Source: DAOTXK01 sp034435395
GTDB lineage: Bacteria; Chloroflexota; Anaerolineae; Aggregatilineales; Ch27
Direction of reading: 5' to 3'
DNA length: 11,335 nt
Assembly: GCA_034435395.1 (NCBI GenBank)
Contig: DAOTXK010000265.1
Coordinates: 1 to 11,335 of the forward strand
Every line of letters starts with the position of its first letter. The stretch's first letter is position 1. The notes under the pieces are model-generated. The model was not told the DNA's origin. It made no database searches and saw only the letters and a list, made by a program, of their open reading frames with translations. This document shows, one piece after another, positions 5,183 to 11,335 of this stretch. The position numbers were made by a program, and so were the translations under genes.

Positions 5183-6580
5183 ATGATTAACCGACGACGA
5201 ATACTGGCAACCGCAGCGCTGCTGACAATCCTGGCCGGTTGGGCGGTGAGCTGGCCCGCTCAGGCGCAGACGAGGCTGGAGAACCCGGGTTTTGAAGACC
5301 CATACGTTCCCTTTCAGGGCGATACCACCCGCATGGTCGCCCATGGGTGGTCAGCGTGGCACGTCCCGCAGCGGCAAGGCGACGACGGCTTCCGCAACCT
5401 GAAGCCCGAATATCAGCCCGCCAGCGCCAGCAACCCGGCCCGCATCCGGGAAGGCAACAACGCCCAGGAATACTTCAGCTTCTTCGCCACCCACACCGGC
5501 GGTGTCTACCAGCAGGTGACCGTGCCCGTCGGCTCGCGCGTGCAGTTCAGCGTGTACGTCTACGTGTGGTCCACCCGCTACGATGACGTGAACCGCAGCG
5601 AAGACCCTGGTCGGGTACAGGTGCAGGTGGGCATCGATCCCAATGGCGGCACGGATGGGGAAAGCGAGCGTATCATCTGGTCATCACCGCTCGAATTCTA
5701 TGACGAATACCGCCAGGTCTCCGTGGAAACCGACGCCGTCAATGACATCATCACCGTCTTCGTGCGCACCACCTTCGATCTGCCGCAGAAGAACAACAAC
5801 GTCTACCTCGATCAGGCCTCATTAACCGTGACCGGCGCCGCCCTGCCCACGGCCACCCACACGGCCACGCCGACTCCCACGCCGACGGCCACCAGCGCCC
5901 GGCCCACGCCGACCCAGGAAAGCGAACTGCCACCTGGCATCCAGCCCACACCGACCCCCGTCGTTTCCGGCCAGTTCCCCTATTACCTGATGCACCGGGT
6001 GGTCGCCGGGGACACCGTCGGCCGGCTGGCCCAACGGTACGGCAGCACCGTGAACGCCATCATCGAGGCCAACGGACTGAACTCGGACGCGCTGATTTTC
6101 GTGGGGCAGGAGCTGGTCATCCCCGTCCGGGAAGAACCGGCCCCCACCCCGCTGCCGTCGCCATTGCCGACGGAAGCGGGCATTCTTCCCACCAACACGC
6201 CTTCCGCCCCGGTGGGGACCGGCGGCCCCACCACGCCGACGGGCACCTTCACCTCGTACACCGTGCAGCGGGGCGACACCCTGAGCCGGATCGCGGCCCG
6301 CTACAACGCCACCGTCGCCACTCTCACCCAGATCAACGGCATCGTGAATCCGAACCTGATCCGCGTCGGGCAGGTGCTGCAAGTACCAGCGGTCGCGCTG
6401 CCCGCCACGCCGCAACCGTCTCCACCGCCCGCGACGCCCCGCACCCACGTGGTTCAGCGCGGGCAGAATCTGTTCCGCATCGCCCTGCGTTACGGTGTAT
6501 CGCTGGAGGCGCTGGCCCGCGTCAACAACATCGCCAACCCCAACCGCATCTTTGCCGGACAAGTGTTGACCATCCCATGA
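5183..6580 (+). CDS. Secreted carbohydrate-binding-like protein with three LysM domains
   Basis: A 465-aa secreted protein. Seen: a signal peptide (MINRRR, a hydrophobic core, then AQA with cleavage after about residue 28). A beta-sandwich-like domain of about 185 residues starts NPGFEDPY and contains GGVYQQVTVPVG and NNVYLDQASLTV; this is the usual look of a CBM4/9-type or related carbohydrate-binding fold. A Thr/Pro linker (about 221-262) follows, then three LysM domains: about 267-313, 358-402 and 421-465. LysM binds N-acetylglucosamine chains of peptidoglycan or chitin, so the protein should sit on the wall and hold a glycan-binding head. No catalytic domain is seen. GGGGAG (5171-5176) lies 6 nt before the ATG. 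The stop overlaps the next start in ATGA, so it leads the operon of four genes. The identity of the first domain is less certain than the LysM calls. Confidence 0.87.
   Translation: MINRRRILATAALLTILAGWAVSWPAQAQTRLENPGFEDPYVPFQGDTTRMVAHGWSAWHVPQRQGDDGFRNLKPEYQPASASNPARIREGNNAQEYFSFFATHTGGVYQQVTVPVGSRVQFSVYVYVWSTRYDDVNRSEDPGRVQVQVGIDPNGGTDGESERIIWSSPLEFYDEYRQVSVETDAVNDIITVFVRTTFDLPQKNNNVYLDQASLTVTGAALPTATHTATPTPTPTATSARPTPTQESELPPGIQPTPTPVVSGQFPYYLMHRVVAGDTVGRLAQRYGSTVNAIIEANGLNSDALIFVGQELVIPVREEPAPTPLPSPLPTEAGILPTNTPSAPVGTGGPTTPTGTFTSYTVQRGDTLSRIAARYNATVATLTQINGIVNPNLIRVGQVLQVPAVALPATPQPSPPPATPRTHVVQRGQNLFRIALRYGVSLEALARVNNIANPNRIFAGQVLTIP
5843..5968 (+). repeat. Thr/Pro-coding low-complexity tract
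   Basis: Repeated ACG/CCG/CCC/ACC codons encode a TPTPT-type linker between the sandwich domain and the first LysM. Such tracts are flexible spacers in secreted proteins and can vary in length by slippage. Confidence 0.7.
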
Positions 6581-6966
6581 GCCGCCAGGACGCGCCGTGG
6601 CGTGTGTTATGCCAGGAGGACGGGCAGGTCCTCCTGGCTCGCGTGCGCTGGTGCGCCAGCCACTGGTGTAAATTCCGGGGGTTGATGCTCCGGCGCGATC
6701 TGCCCCCGGATGAAGGGTTGTTGTTCACCTACACCCGTGAGAGCCGGCTGGATACCAGCATCCACATGCTGTTTATGCGGTTTCCCATCGCCGTCGTCTG
6801 GATGGATGCCGAGGGGACCGTGGTGGATGCTGCCCTGGCCAAACCCTGGCGGCTGGTCTATGCTCCGCGACAGCCAGCCCAGTACGTGGTGGAAGCCTCC
6901 CCCCTCCTGCTGGACCGCGTTAAGATAGGCGACCACCTGACGTTCGGCGAGGCCGCCGCGACTTGA
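6577..6966 (+). CDS. DUF192 family protein
   Basis: A 129-aa protein of the DUF192 family. Seen: the family hallmarks in order, FRGLMLRRDLPPDEGLLF, then SIHMLFMRFPIAVVWMD, then AKPWR and a C-terminal strand ending in GDHLTF. Many DUF192 proteins are about 110-160 aa and exported, but this one has no clear signal peptide, so a cytoplasmic location is likely unless the N terminus is misassigned. Biochemical function of the family is unknown. Its ATG overlaps the TGA of the LysM gene by 4 bp (ATGA), which implies translational coupling. Next to genes for secreted wall-binding proteins, a role in envelope upkeep is possible, but that is inference. Confidence 0.85.
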   Translation: MSRQDAPWRVLCQEDGQVLLARVRWCASHWCKFRGLMLRRDLPPDEGLLFTYTRESRLDTSIHMLFMRFPIAVVWMDAEGTVVDAALAKPWRLVYAPRQPAQYVVEASPLLLDRVKIGDHLTFGEAAAT

Positions 6967-6993
6967 CCGACCAGGAGGTCACACACAGCGACC

Positions 6994-8406
6994 ATGCGAC
7001 GGTGGGCCACACGCATCATCGCCATCAGCTTGTGGCTGGGGGCGGCGTCAACCGCCCTGGCTCAGGGAGGCGGGGGCGGCCAGACCACGATCCACGTGGT
7101 GCAGCGCGGCGAGACGCTCTACCGCATCGCCCAGAACTACGGCACCTCGGTGGAGGCAATCAGCCAGACCAACGGTTTGCGCGATGTCACCAACATCCAG
7201 GTCGGCCAGCGCCTGCTGATTCCGAGCGGCGTGGTTAATGCGGCTGTCCCCACCGCCGATCAGCACATTGTCCAGCCAGGGGAAACGCTGGCCCACATCG
7301 CCGTGCAGCACGGCACCACCCCGGACCTGGTGGCGGCCCTCAACAACCTGGTTAATCCGGAGCGTCTCTACGTCGGCCAGGCAGTTGATGTCGGCGGGTC
7401 AGCGCCCGGCCATCCGGCATTCACCCGCGGCTACACCCACATCGTCCAGCCCCAGGATACGCTGTACGCCATCGCCCTGCGCTATGGTGCCCGCTTGAAT
7501 GACGTGATGCTGGCTAACAACCTGTCTTCGCCCACGCTGATCTTTCCGGGGGAGCGCCTGCTGATCCCTGGGACCGATTCTGCCCCGGCCCTCCAGAGCC
7601 TGCCTGCGCCGCTATCCGCCCTGGTGATCGCGCCGCTGCCAGCCGAAGTCGGGCGCTCGATCCGGATTCGGGCGACCGCCTCGCAGCCAGTCATCATAAG
7701 CGGCAGCTTCATCGACCGCCCGTTACGGTTCGCGTTGGAGCCGGATGGCGTGTCCTACGATGCTTTGTATGGCGTTCACGCCTTCTCCGTGCCCGGTCTC
7801 TACCCTCTGACCCTCACCGTACAGGATGCAGCGGGCCGCGCCACCACCTTCACGGCACAGGTCCGCGTGGCCGACGGGGGCTATCGGAGCGAGGCCATCA
7901 CCCTGCCCGCCGGGCAGGATGCCCTGCTTGATCCGTCCGTGGACGCAGCCGAATATGCGCGGATCAGGCAGATCATGAGCGGCTACACCGTCGAGCGGTA
8001 CTTCGACGGGCCGATGGGCCTGCCTGCCGCCGCGCCAGTGACCTCCCCCTTTGGCACGCGCCGGTCCTACAACGGCGGGCCATACGACCGCTTTCATACG
8101 GGCACGGACTTCGGCGGGCCGCCGAATTCGCCGATCTACGCCCCAGCGCCGGGAATCGTGGTCTTCTCCGAGCCGTTGCCAGTGCGCGGCCTGACGACCA
8201 TCATCGACCATGGCTGGGGCGTCTACACCGGCTACTGGCACCAATCCCAGTCGTATGTGCAGGTTGGCCAGTTCGTCACCACCGGCGACGTGCTGGGCAC
8301 GATCGGCAGCACCGGCCGCTCCACCGGCGCGCACCTGCACTGGGAGATGTGGGTCAACGGCGTCGAAGTTGATCCCCTGCAATGGGCGCGGTTCTCATTT
8401 CCATAA
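6994..8406 (+). CDS. Secreted three-LysM M23 peptidoglycan endopeptidase
   Basis: A 470-aa secreted zinc peptidase. Seen: a signal peptide with cleavage after about residue 23 (ALA before QG), three LysM domains at about 33-77, 90-134 and 147-192, a beta-rich domain to about 295, a helical linker, and a C-terminal M23 (lysostaphin-type) domain from about 345. All metal and catalytic residues are present: H368 and D372 in HTGTD, H416 in YWHQS, and H447/H449 in HLHWE. M23 enzymes cut peptide cross-links of peptidoglycan, so this should be an active wall hydrolase, unlike the many degenerate M23 proteins that only activate amidases. The strong Shine-Dalgarno AGGAGGT (6973-6979) is 14 nt from the ATG, longer than usual, but no nearer in-frame start exists. 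It is third in the operon. Confidence 0.93.
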   Translation: MRRWATRIIAISLWLGAASTALAQGGGGGQTTIHVVQRGETLYRIAQNYGTSVEAISQTNGLRDVTNIQVGQRLLIPSGVVNAAVPTADQHIVQPGETLAHIAVQHGTTPDLVAALNNLVNPERLYVGQAVDVGGSAPGHPAFTRGYTHIVQPQDTLYAIALRYGARLNDVMLANNLSSPTLIFPGERLLIPGTDSAPALQSLPAPLSALVIAPLPAEVGRSIRIRATASQPVIISGSFIDRPLRFALEPDGVSYDALYGVHAFSVPGLYPLTLTVQDAAGRATTFTAQVRVADGGYRSEAITLPAGQDALLDPSVDAAEYARIRQIMSGYTVERYFDGPMGLPAAAPVTSPFGTRRSYNGGPYDRFHTGTDFGGPPNSPIYAPAPGIVVFSEPLPVRGLTTIIDHGWGVYTGYWHQSQSYVQVGQFVTTGDVLGTIGSTGRSTGAHLHWEMWVNGVEVDPLQWARFSFP

Positions 8407-8425
8407 CCCCATAAGGCAAACTCAC

Positions 8426-9553
8426 GTGATCCCCAGAGATTTTTCGTTCCGCAACCTGCTCAACCTGAACCTGCTGCTGATCTTTGGCCTGGTGGCTGTC
8501 GCCGTCGAATGGCTGGGGCTGTTCGGCGGTCCGCACGGAAACGAGGTGCTGGTGTTCGCCACGGCAGCCCTGGCCATCATCCCGCTGGCCGGGCTGATCG
8601 GCAAGGCCACCGAAGCGCTCTCCCGCCGCCTGGGGCCGCAGATCAGCGGCCTGGTTAACGCCACGCTGGGCAATGCCGCCGAACTGATCATCACCATCTT
8701 CGCCCTGAGCAGGGGCCTGACCGAGCTGGTCAAGGCGTCCATTGTCGGCTCCATCCTGGGCAACCTGCTGCTGGTCGCCGGGCTGAGTCTGTTGCTGGGC
8801 GGCCTCAAACATGGGCGGCAGACATTCAACCGGCAGCAGACCGGCATGAACGCGACCCTGCTGGTGCTGGCTTTCATGGCGCTGGCCATTCCTTCGCTCT
8901 TTGACGTGGCGCTGGTTGAGGTCAACGCGCAAGACGCCGAATTGCTGTTCAGCGAAGGGGTGGCGCTGGTGCTGATCGCGCTTTATGGCCTGAATATCCT
9001 GTATTCCATCCGCAACCGGGAGGAGGGCGAAGATCGCGAACATGGCGGCGGCGAAGTCCATCCCGGCCCTGACTGGAACCTGTCCCAGGCTGGCGTCGTC
9101 CTGGCCCTGTCCACCGCCGGAATCGTGGTCATGAGCGAGTTCCTGGTCGGCTCCGTGGAGCCGGTCATCGAGCAGCTGGGCTGGACGGAATTTTTTGTGG
9201 GTATCATCATCGTGCCCATCATTGGCAATGTGGCCGAGCACCTGGTCGCCGTGCAGGTGGCGCTTAAGGACCAAATGGACCTGAGCATGACAATCGCCCT
9301 GGGGTCCAGCCTGCAGATCGCGTTGTTTGTGGCCCCTATCCTGGTGTTCATCAGCCTGCTGTTCCAGAACAAGCTGTTACTGGTCTTCAACGTATACGAG
9401 TTGATCGCCATCTCGGCGGCGTCCTTCATCACCGCCCTGGTGGCGCTGGACGGGGAATCCAACTGGTTTGAAGGGGCGATGCTGCTGGCGATCTACCTGA
9501 TCCTGGCGCTGGCTTTCTTCGTGCTGCCGGGGACGACGGCGGTCGCCCATTAG
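8426..9553 (+). CDS. Ca2+/H+ antiporter (CAX family)
   Basis: A 375-aa integral membrane protein of the cation/Ca2+ exchanger superfamily. Seen: about eleven hydrophobic segments in two halves and the two inverted signature repeats, GLVNATLGNAAELIITIFAL with E86 and VPIIGNVAEHLVAV with E271; these glutamates bind the cation in CAX structures. The second repeat reads GNVAEH rather than the common GNAAEH, a mild change. An acidic/His-rich loop (EEGEDREHGGGEVH) joins the halves, as in other CAX proteins. By family knowledge it exports Ca2+ in exchange for protons. The frame is open upstream but the real start is GTG at 8426, with AAGG at 8413-8416 nine nt before it; longer versions would overlap the M23 gene. 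It lies 19 nt after that gene, so it is cotranscribed with it. Confidence 0.93.
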   Translation: MIPRDFSFRNLLNLNLLLIFGLVAVAVEWLGLFGGPHGNEVLVFATAALAIIPLAGLIGKATEALSRRLGPQISGLVNATLGNAAELIITIFALSRGLTELVKASIVGSILGNLLLVAGLSLLLGGLKHGRQTFNRQQTGMNATLLVLAFMALAIPSLFDVALVEVNAQDAELLFSEGVALVLIALYGLNILYSIRNREEGEDREHGGGEVHPGPDWNLSQAGVVLALSTAGIVVMSEFLVGSVEPVIEQLGWTEFFVGIIIVPIIGNVAEHLVAVQVALKDQMDLSMTIALGSSLQIALFVAPILVFISLLFQNKLLLVFNVYELIAISAASFITALVALDGESNWFEGAMLLAIYLILALAFFVLPGTTAVAH

Positions 9554-9561
9554 AGCGGACG

Positions 9562-9590
9562 TTGCAGCCCGCGCGGGCTGTTGCTATAAT
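9562..9590 (+). promoter_or_regulatory. secG promoter with palindromic spacer
   Basis: TTGCAG (9562-9567) and a perfect TATAAT (9585-9590) are spaced by 17 nt. Positions 9565-9580 form a perfect 16-bp palindrome (CAGCCCGC/GCGGGCTG) overlapping the -35 box and spacer. It could be a repressor site or a hairpin ending the antiporter transcript; no T-run follows, which favours neither strongly. Confidence 0.75.
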
Positions 9591-9645
9591 CCCGCCGCTT
9601 CAGGCGACCGGTCCGCCGGGCCAACCGTTGTTCAGGGAGACGACC

Positions 9646-9870
9646 ATGCATACCGCTCTGCAAATCGTGCAGATTATTATATCCATCGCGCTGGTGATTT
9701 TGATCCTCCTCCAGGCCAAGGGCAGCGGGCTGGGCAGCCTGTTTGGCGGCGAACCCGGCACGATCACCAAAACCCGCCGGGGGTTGGAGAAGACGCTATT
9801 CCAGATCACCGTGGCCCTGGCTATCGCGTTCCTGGGCCTGGCCATCCTCACCGTGGCCTTCTTCGGCTAG
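9646..9870 (+). CDS. secG: SecG, protein translocase subunit
   Basis: A 74-aa membrane protein. Seen: a first transmembrane helix (ALQIVQIIISIALVILILLQ), the hallmark loop with KGSGLGSLFGG followed by TRRG, and a second helix ending in TVAFFG. This is the standard two-helix SecG plan, and the length fits (bacterial SecG is about 70-110 aa). SecG joins SecY and SecE in the membrane channel and speeds SecA-driven export, which the secreted proteins next door would use. The frame is open to 9562, but the ATG at 9646 has AGGGAG (9634-9639) 6 nt upstream and gives the normal N terminus. It has its own promoter and terminator. Confidence 0.95.
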   Translation: MHTALQIVQIIISIALVILILLQAKGSGLGSLFGGEPGTITKTRRGLEKTLFQITVALAIAFLGLAILTVAFFG

Positions 9871-9905
9871 TTCACCGCCGACCAGAGACGCGCCAGCAGG
9901 TAAAC

Positions 9906-9941
9906 AAGGGTGTTTTGCGGGGGCAGAACACCCTTTCCTTT
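9906..9941 (+). terminator. Intrinsic terminator after secG
   Basis: AAGGGTGTTTTG (9906-9917) pairs with CAGAACACCCTT (9924-9935) over 12 bp with one T-G pair, around a CGGGGG loop. The following bases are TCCTTT, a modest pyrimidine-rich tail. This is the strongest hairpin seen in the window. Confidence 0.8.
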
Positions 9942-10048
9942 GGCCCCCCATCTGGCGGCACCCATCCGCCCGGACGAGCGCGCGCCAGGGTCATGGCCGG
10001 ACGAACTGGCCGGGCAGGCATCTACTGGCGTAGGGAAGGACGACTCGC

Positions 10049-11335
10049 GTGCTACGAGGATTCCGCTGGCAACTGGCCCTGTTGGTAGCAGCCACCATAC
10101 TGCTCGGCACCGCCATTATCCTGCGCCCGGAGAGCGCCCCGGAGACCCGGCTTTCGCTCCCACCATCGACGGCCACGCCGCCGATCACCGCGCCCACTCC
10201 CCTGCCACCACCGGATGTCCCTGCGCCGGCATCCTACCACGAAGGGCTGGTCGGCCAGGCCCAACGCCTCAACCCGCTGCTGGCCAGCCTGAACCCGGTC
10301 GATCGGGACATCGCCAGCCTGATCTTCGAGGGACTGGTGGGGACCAACAACTACGGCGAGTACGTCCCGCTGCTGGCCAAAGACTGGATCATCGCCCAAA
10401 ATGGGCTGGAGTATGTGTTCCGGCTGCGCCAGGATGTGCTGTGGCAGGATGGCCTGCCGTTCACCGCCGCCGATGTCGCCGCCACGATCGGCCTGCTGCA
10501 AGCGCCGGGGGATGCCCTGCCTGAGGCGCTGACCGCCTTCTGGCACACCGTTGAGCTGGAAGTGCTGGATGAATACACCGTCCGGTTCCGGCTGGCCCAG
10601 CCATTGGCGGCGTTTCTGGATTATCTGCGGATCGGCATCCTGCCGGCGCACGTCTTCAGCGGCCTGACGCCTGACCAGCTTCCGGCCCATCCCTTTAACC
10701 TGTCTCCCATCGGCACCGGCCCCTATCAACTGGAAAACCTGATCGCCGACGCGACCGGCATCACCGCCGTCAGTCTGCGGGTGGCCCCGGTCTACCGCCA
10801 GCGTCCGGAGGGGCGGGATGGCTTCACCCTGGAGCGGCTGACATTTCGGCTGTATCCCACGCCGGAGGACGCCCTGGCGGCCCTGCAGGCCGGGGACATC
10901 GACGGGCTGGGCGGCATCGATCCTGCGGCCACCAGCGGGCTTGAACAGTCCGGCCTGGTGAGGGCGTTTATCACCCTCCAACCGACGATCGGGGTCGTGC
11001 TGTTTAATTGGGAAAGCGAGCACACACGGGCCTTCCGTGATCTGCGGACCCGCCGGGCGCTGGCCATGGGCGCGGACCGGGCCGGTCTGGTCCACCGCCA
11101 CCTGAGCGGGCGGGCCATCCCGGCGGATAGCCCGCTGATCCCTGGCTCCTGGGCCTACAACGGGCCAATCGCTGGCCCCGCCTACGACCCGGTGGAGGCC
11201 GCGTCCCTGCTGACTGAGGTCGAGTTTGCCATGCCCACCCCGGCTCCCACCGAAGCGGCAGGCGAAGCCGCCGAGGTCACCCCCGAAGCGACGCCCACGC
11301 CGACCCCGCCGCCAGCTTACACCTTCAGCCTGCTC
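10049..11335 (+). CDS. Family 5 ABC solute-binding protein, membrane-tethered (runs off right edge)
   Basis: The first 429 residues of a peptide/nickel-type extracellular solute-binding protein (SBP_bac_5, the OppA/DppA class). Seen: an N-terminal membrane segment (about 9-25) with no lipobox cysteine, a Pro/Thr linker (27-62), then family motifs LNPLLASLNPVDRDIASLIFEGLV, YVPLLAKDW, YVFRLRQDVLWQDG, PFTAADV, SPIGTGPYQLE and LRTRRALAMGADR. It should sit outside the membrane, held by its own helix, and deliver oligopeptides or similar solutes to an ABC importer encoded elsewhere. Start: GTG 10049 with AAGGA (10036-10040) eight nt upstream; there is no in-frame ATG start nearby. A Thr/Pro-rich insert lies at about 395-422, where family members normally run from a helix straight into a beta strand. 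The C-terminal part is beyond the window. Confidence 0.9.
   Translation, partial: MLRGFRWQLALLVAATILLGTAIILRPESAPETRLSLPPSTATPPITAPTPLPPPDVPAPASYHEGLVGQAQRLNPLLASLNPVDRDIASLIFEGLVGTNNYGEYVPLLAKDWIIAQNGLEYVFRLRQDVLWQDGLPFTAADVAATIGLLQAPGDALPEALTAFWHTVELEVLDEYTVRFRLAQPLAAFLDYLRIGILPAHVFSGLTPDQLPAHPFNLSPIGTGPYQLENLIADATGITAVSLRVAPVYRQRPEGRDGFTLERLTFRLYPTPEDALAALQAGDIDGLGGIDPAATSGLEQSGLVRAFITLQPTIGVVLFNWESEHTRAFRDLRTRRALAMGADRAGLVHRHLSGRAIPADSPLIPGSWAYNGPIAGPAYDPVEAASLLTEVEFAMPTPAPTEAAGEAAEVTPEATPTPTPPPAYTFSLL
11231..11314 (+). repeat. Thr/Pro/Glu/Ala-coding low-complexity insert inside the binding protein
   Basis: Encodes a stretch such as PTPAPTEAAGEAAEV followed by PEATPTPTPPP. It interrupts the solute-binding fold between the helix YDPVEAASLLTEV and the strand YTFSLL, rather than lying at a domain border. 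Confidence 0.65.

Noticed and set aside
4508..5344. Long leftward open frame (278 codons) opposite the receiver gene
   Set aside because: It is antisense to a receiver with all catalytic residues, crosses a terminator and a signal-peptide start, and its translation looks like no protein.
8210..8425. N-terminal extension of the antiporter by 72 codons
   Set aside because: It overlaps the M23 catalytic domain in another frame and reads as Ser/Pro/Thr-rich noise; GTG 8426 has a ribosome binding site.
8354..9274. Leftward open frame of 306 codons opposite the antiporter
   Set aside because: Gln/His/Asp-rich translation typical of an antisense frame in GC-rich DNA; the plus strand encodes a clear CAX protein.
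9562..9645. 28-codon N-terminal extension of SecG
   Set aside because: It covers the core promoter and leader; the ATG at 9646 has a good ribosome binding site and gives a standard SecG.
9950..10020. Small repeats (GGCGG/CCGCC and doubled TGGCCGG) upstream of the solute-binding gene
   Set aside because: Short and made only of G and C in a GC-rich gap; expected by chance.
10052..11101. Leftward open frame of 349 codons opposite the solute-binding protein
   Set aside because: The plus strand carries unmistakable SBP_bac_5 motifs; the antisense frame is Arg/Gln/Gly-rich with no domain.

Overview
The window is about 11.3 kb of GC-rich bacterial chromosome. Its style suggests Chloroflexota, probably an Anaerolineae-like lineage. 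The reasons are secreted LysM proteins with long Thr/Pro-rich linkers, a BTAD-type regulator, a membrane-tethered family 5 solute-binding protein rather than a lipoprotein, and two large winged-helix-rich proteins of unknown function. This placement is inferred from remembered protein style, not from a search. Nothing marks a phage, plasmid, IS element or CRISPR array, and the region reads as ordinary chromosome.

Left part (1-2225). A leftward unit reads a membrane-anchored helix-hairpin-helix protein and then a DUF971 protein that runs off the left edge. It has a near-consensus promoter at 562-590. Divergent from it, with its own promoter at 687-715, is a MalT/SARP-like regulator: a degenerate NTPase, a winged helix and a BTAD domain. 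Its end converges on a leftward tRNA-Arg(UCU) gene, which also has a clear sigma-70-type promoter.

Middle (2226-5083). A leftward two-gene unit encodes 550-aa and 142-aa proteins with winged-helix-like segments and no known function. It is the best candidate here for undescribed biology. A TATAAT box lies 2 nt from the start codon of the first gene, which raises the question of a leaderless transcript or a wrong start. Divergent from it is a stand-alone CheY-like receiver protein that ends at a good intrinsic terminator.

Right part (5183-9553). A tight rightward operon encodes a secreted carbohydrate-binding-like protein with three LysM domains, a DUF192 protein (4-bp ATGA overlap), a secreted three-LysM M23 endopeptidase with all metal ligands, and a CAX-type Ca2+/H+ antiporter. 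Three of the four products belong to the cell envelope: two in the wall or outside space and one in the membrane.

Right end (9554-11335). secG has its own consensus promoter, with a perfect 16-bp palindrome across the -35/spacer, and a strong terminator. It is followed by a GTG-started, membrane-tethered ABC peptide/solute-binding protein that is cut by the window edge.
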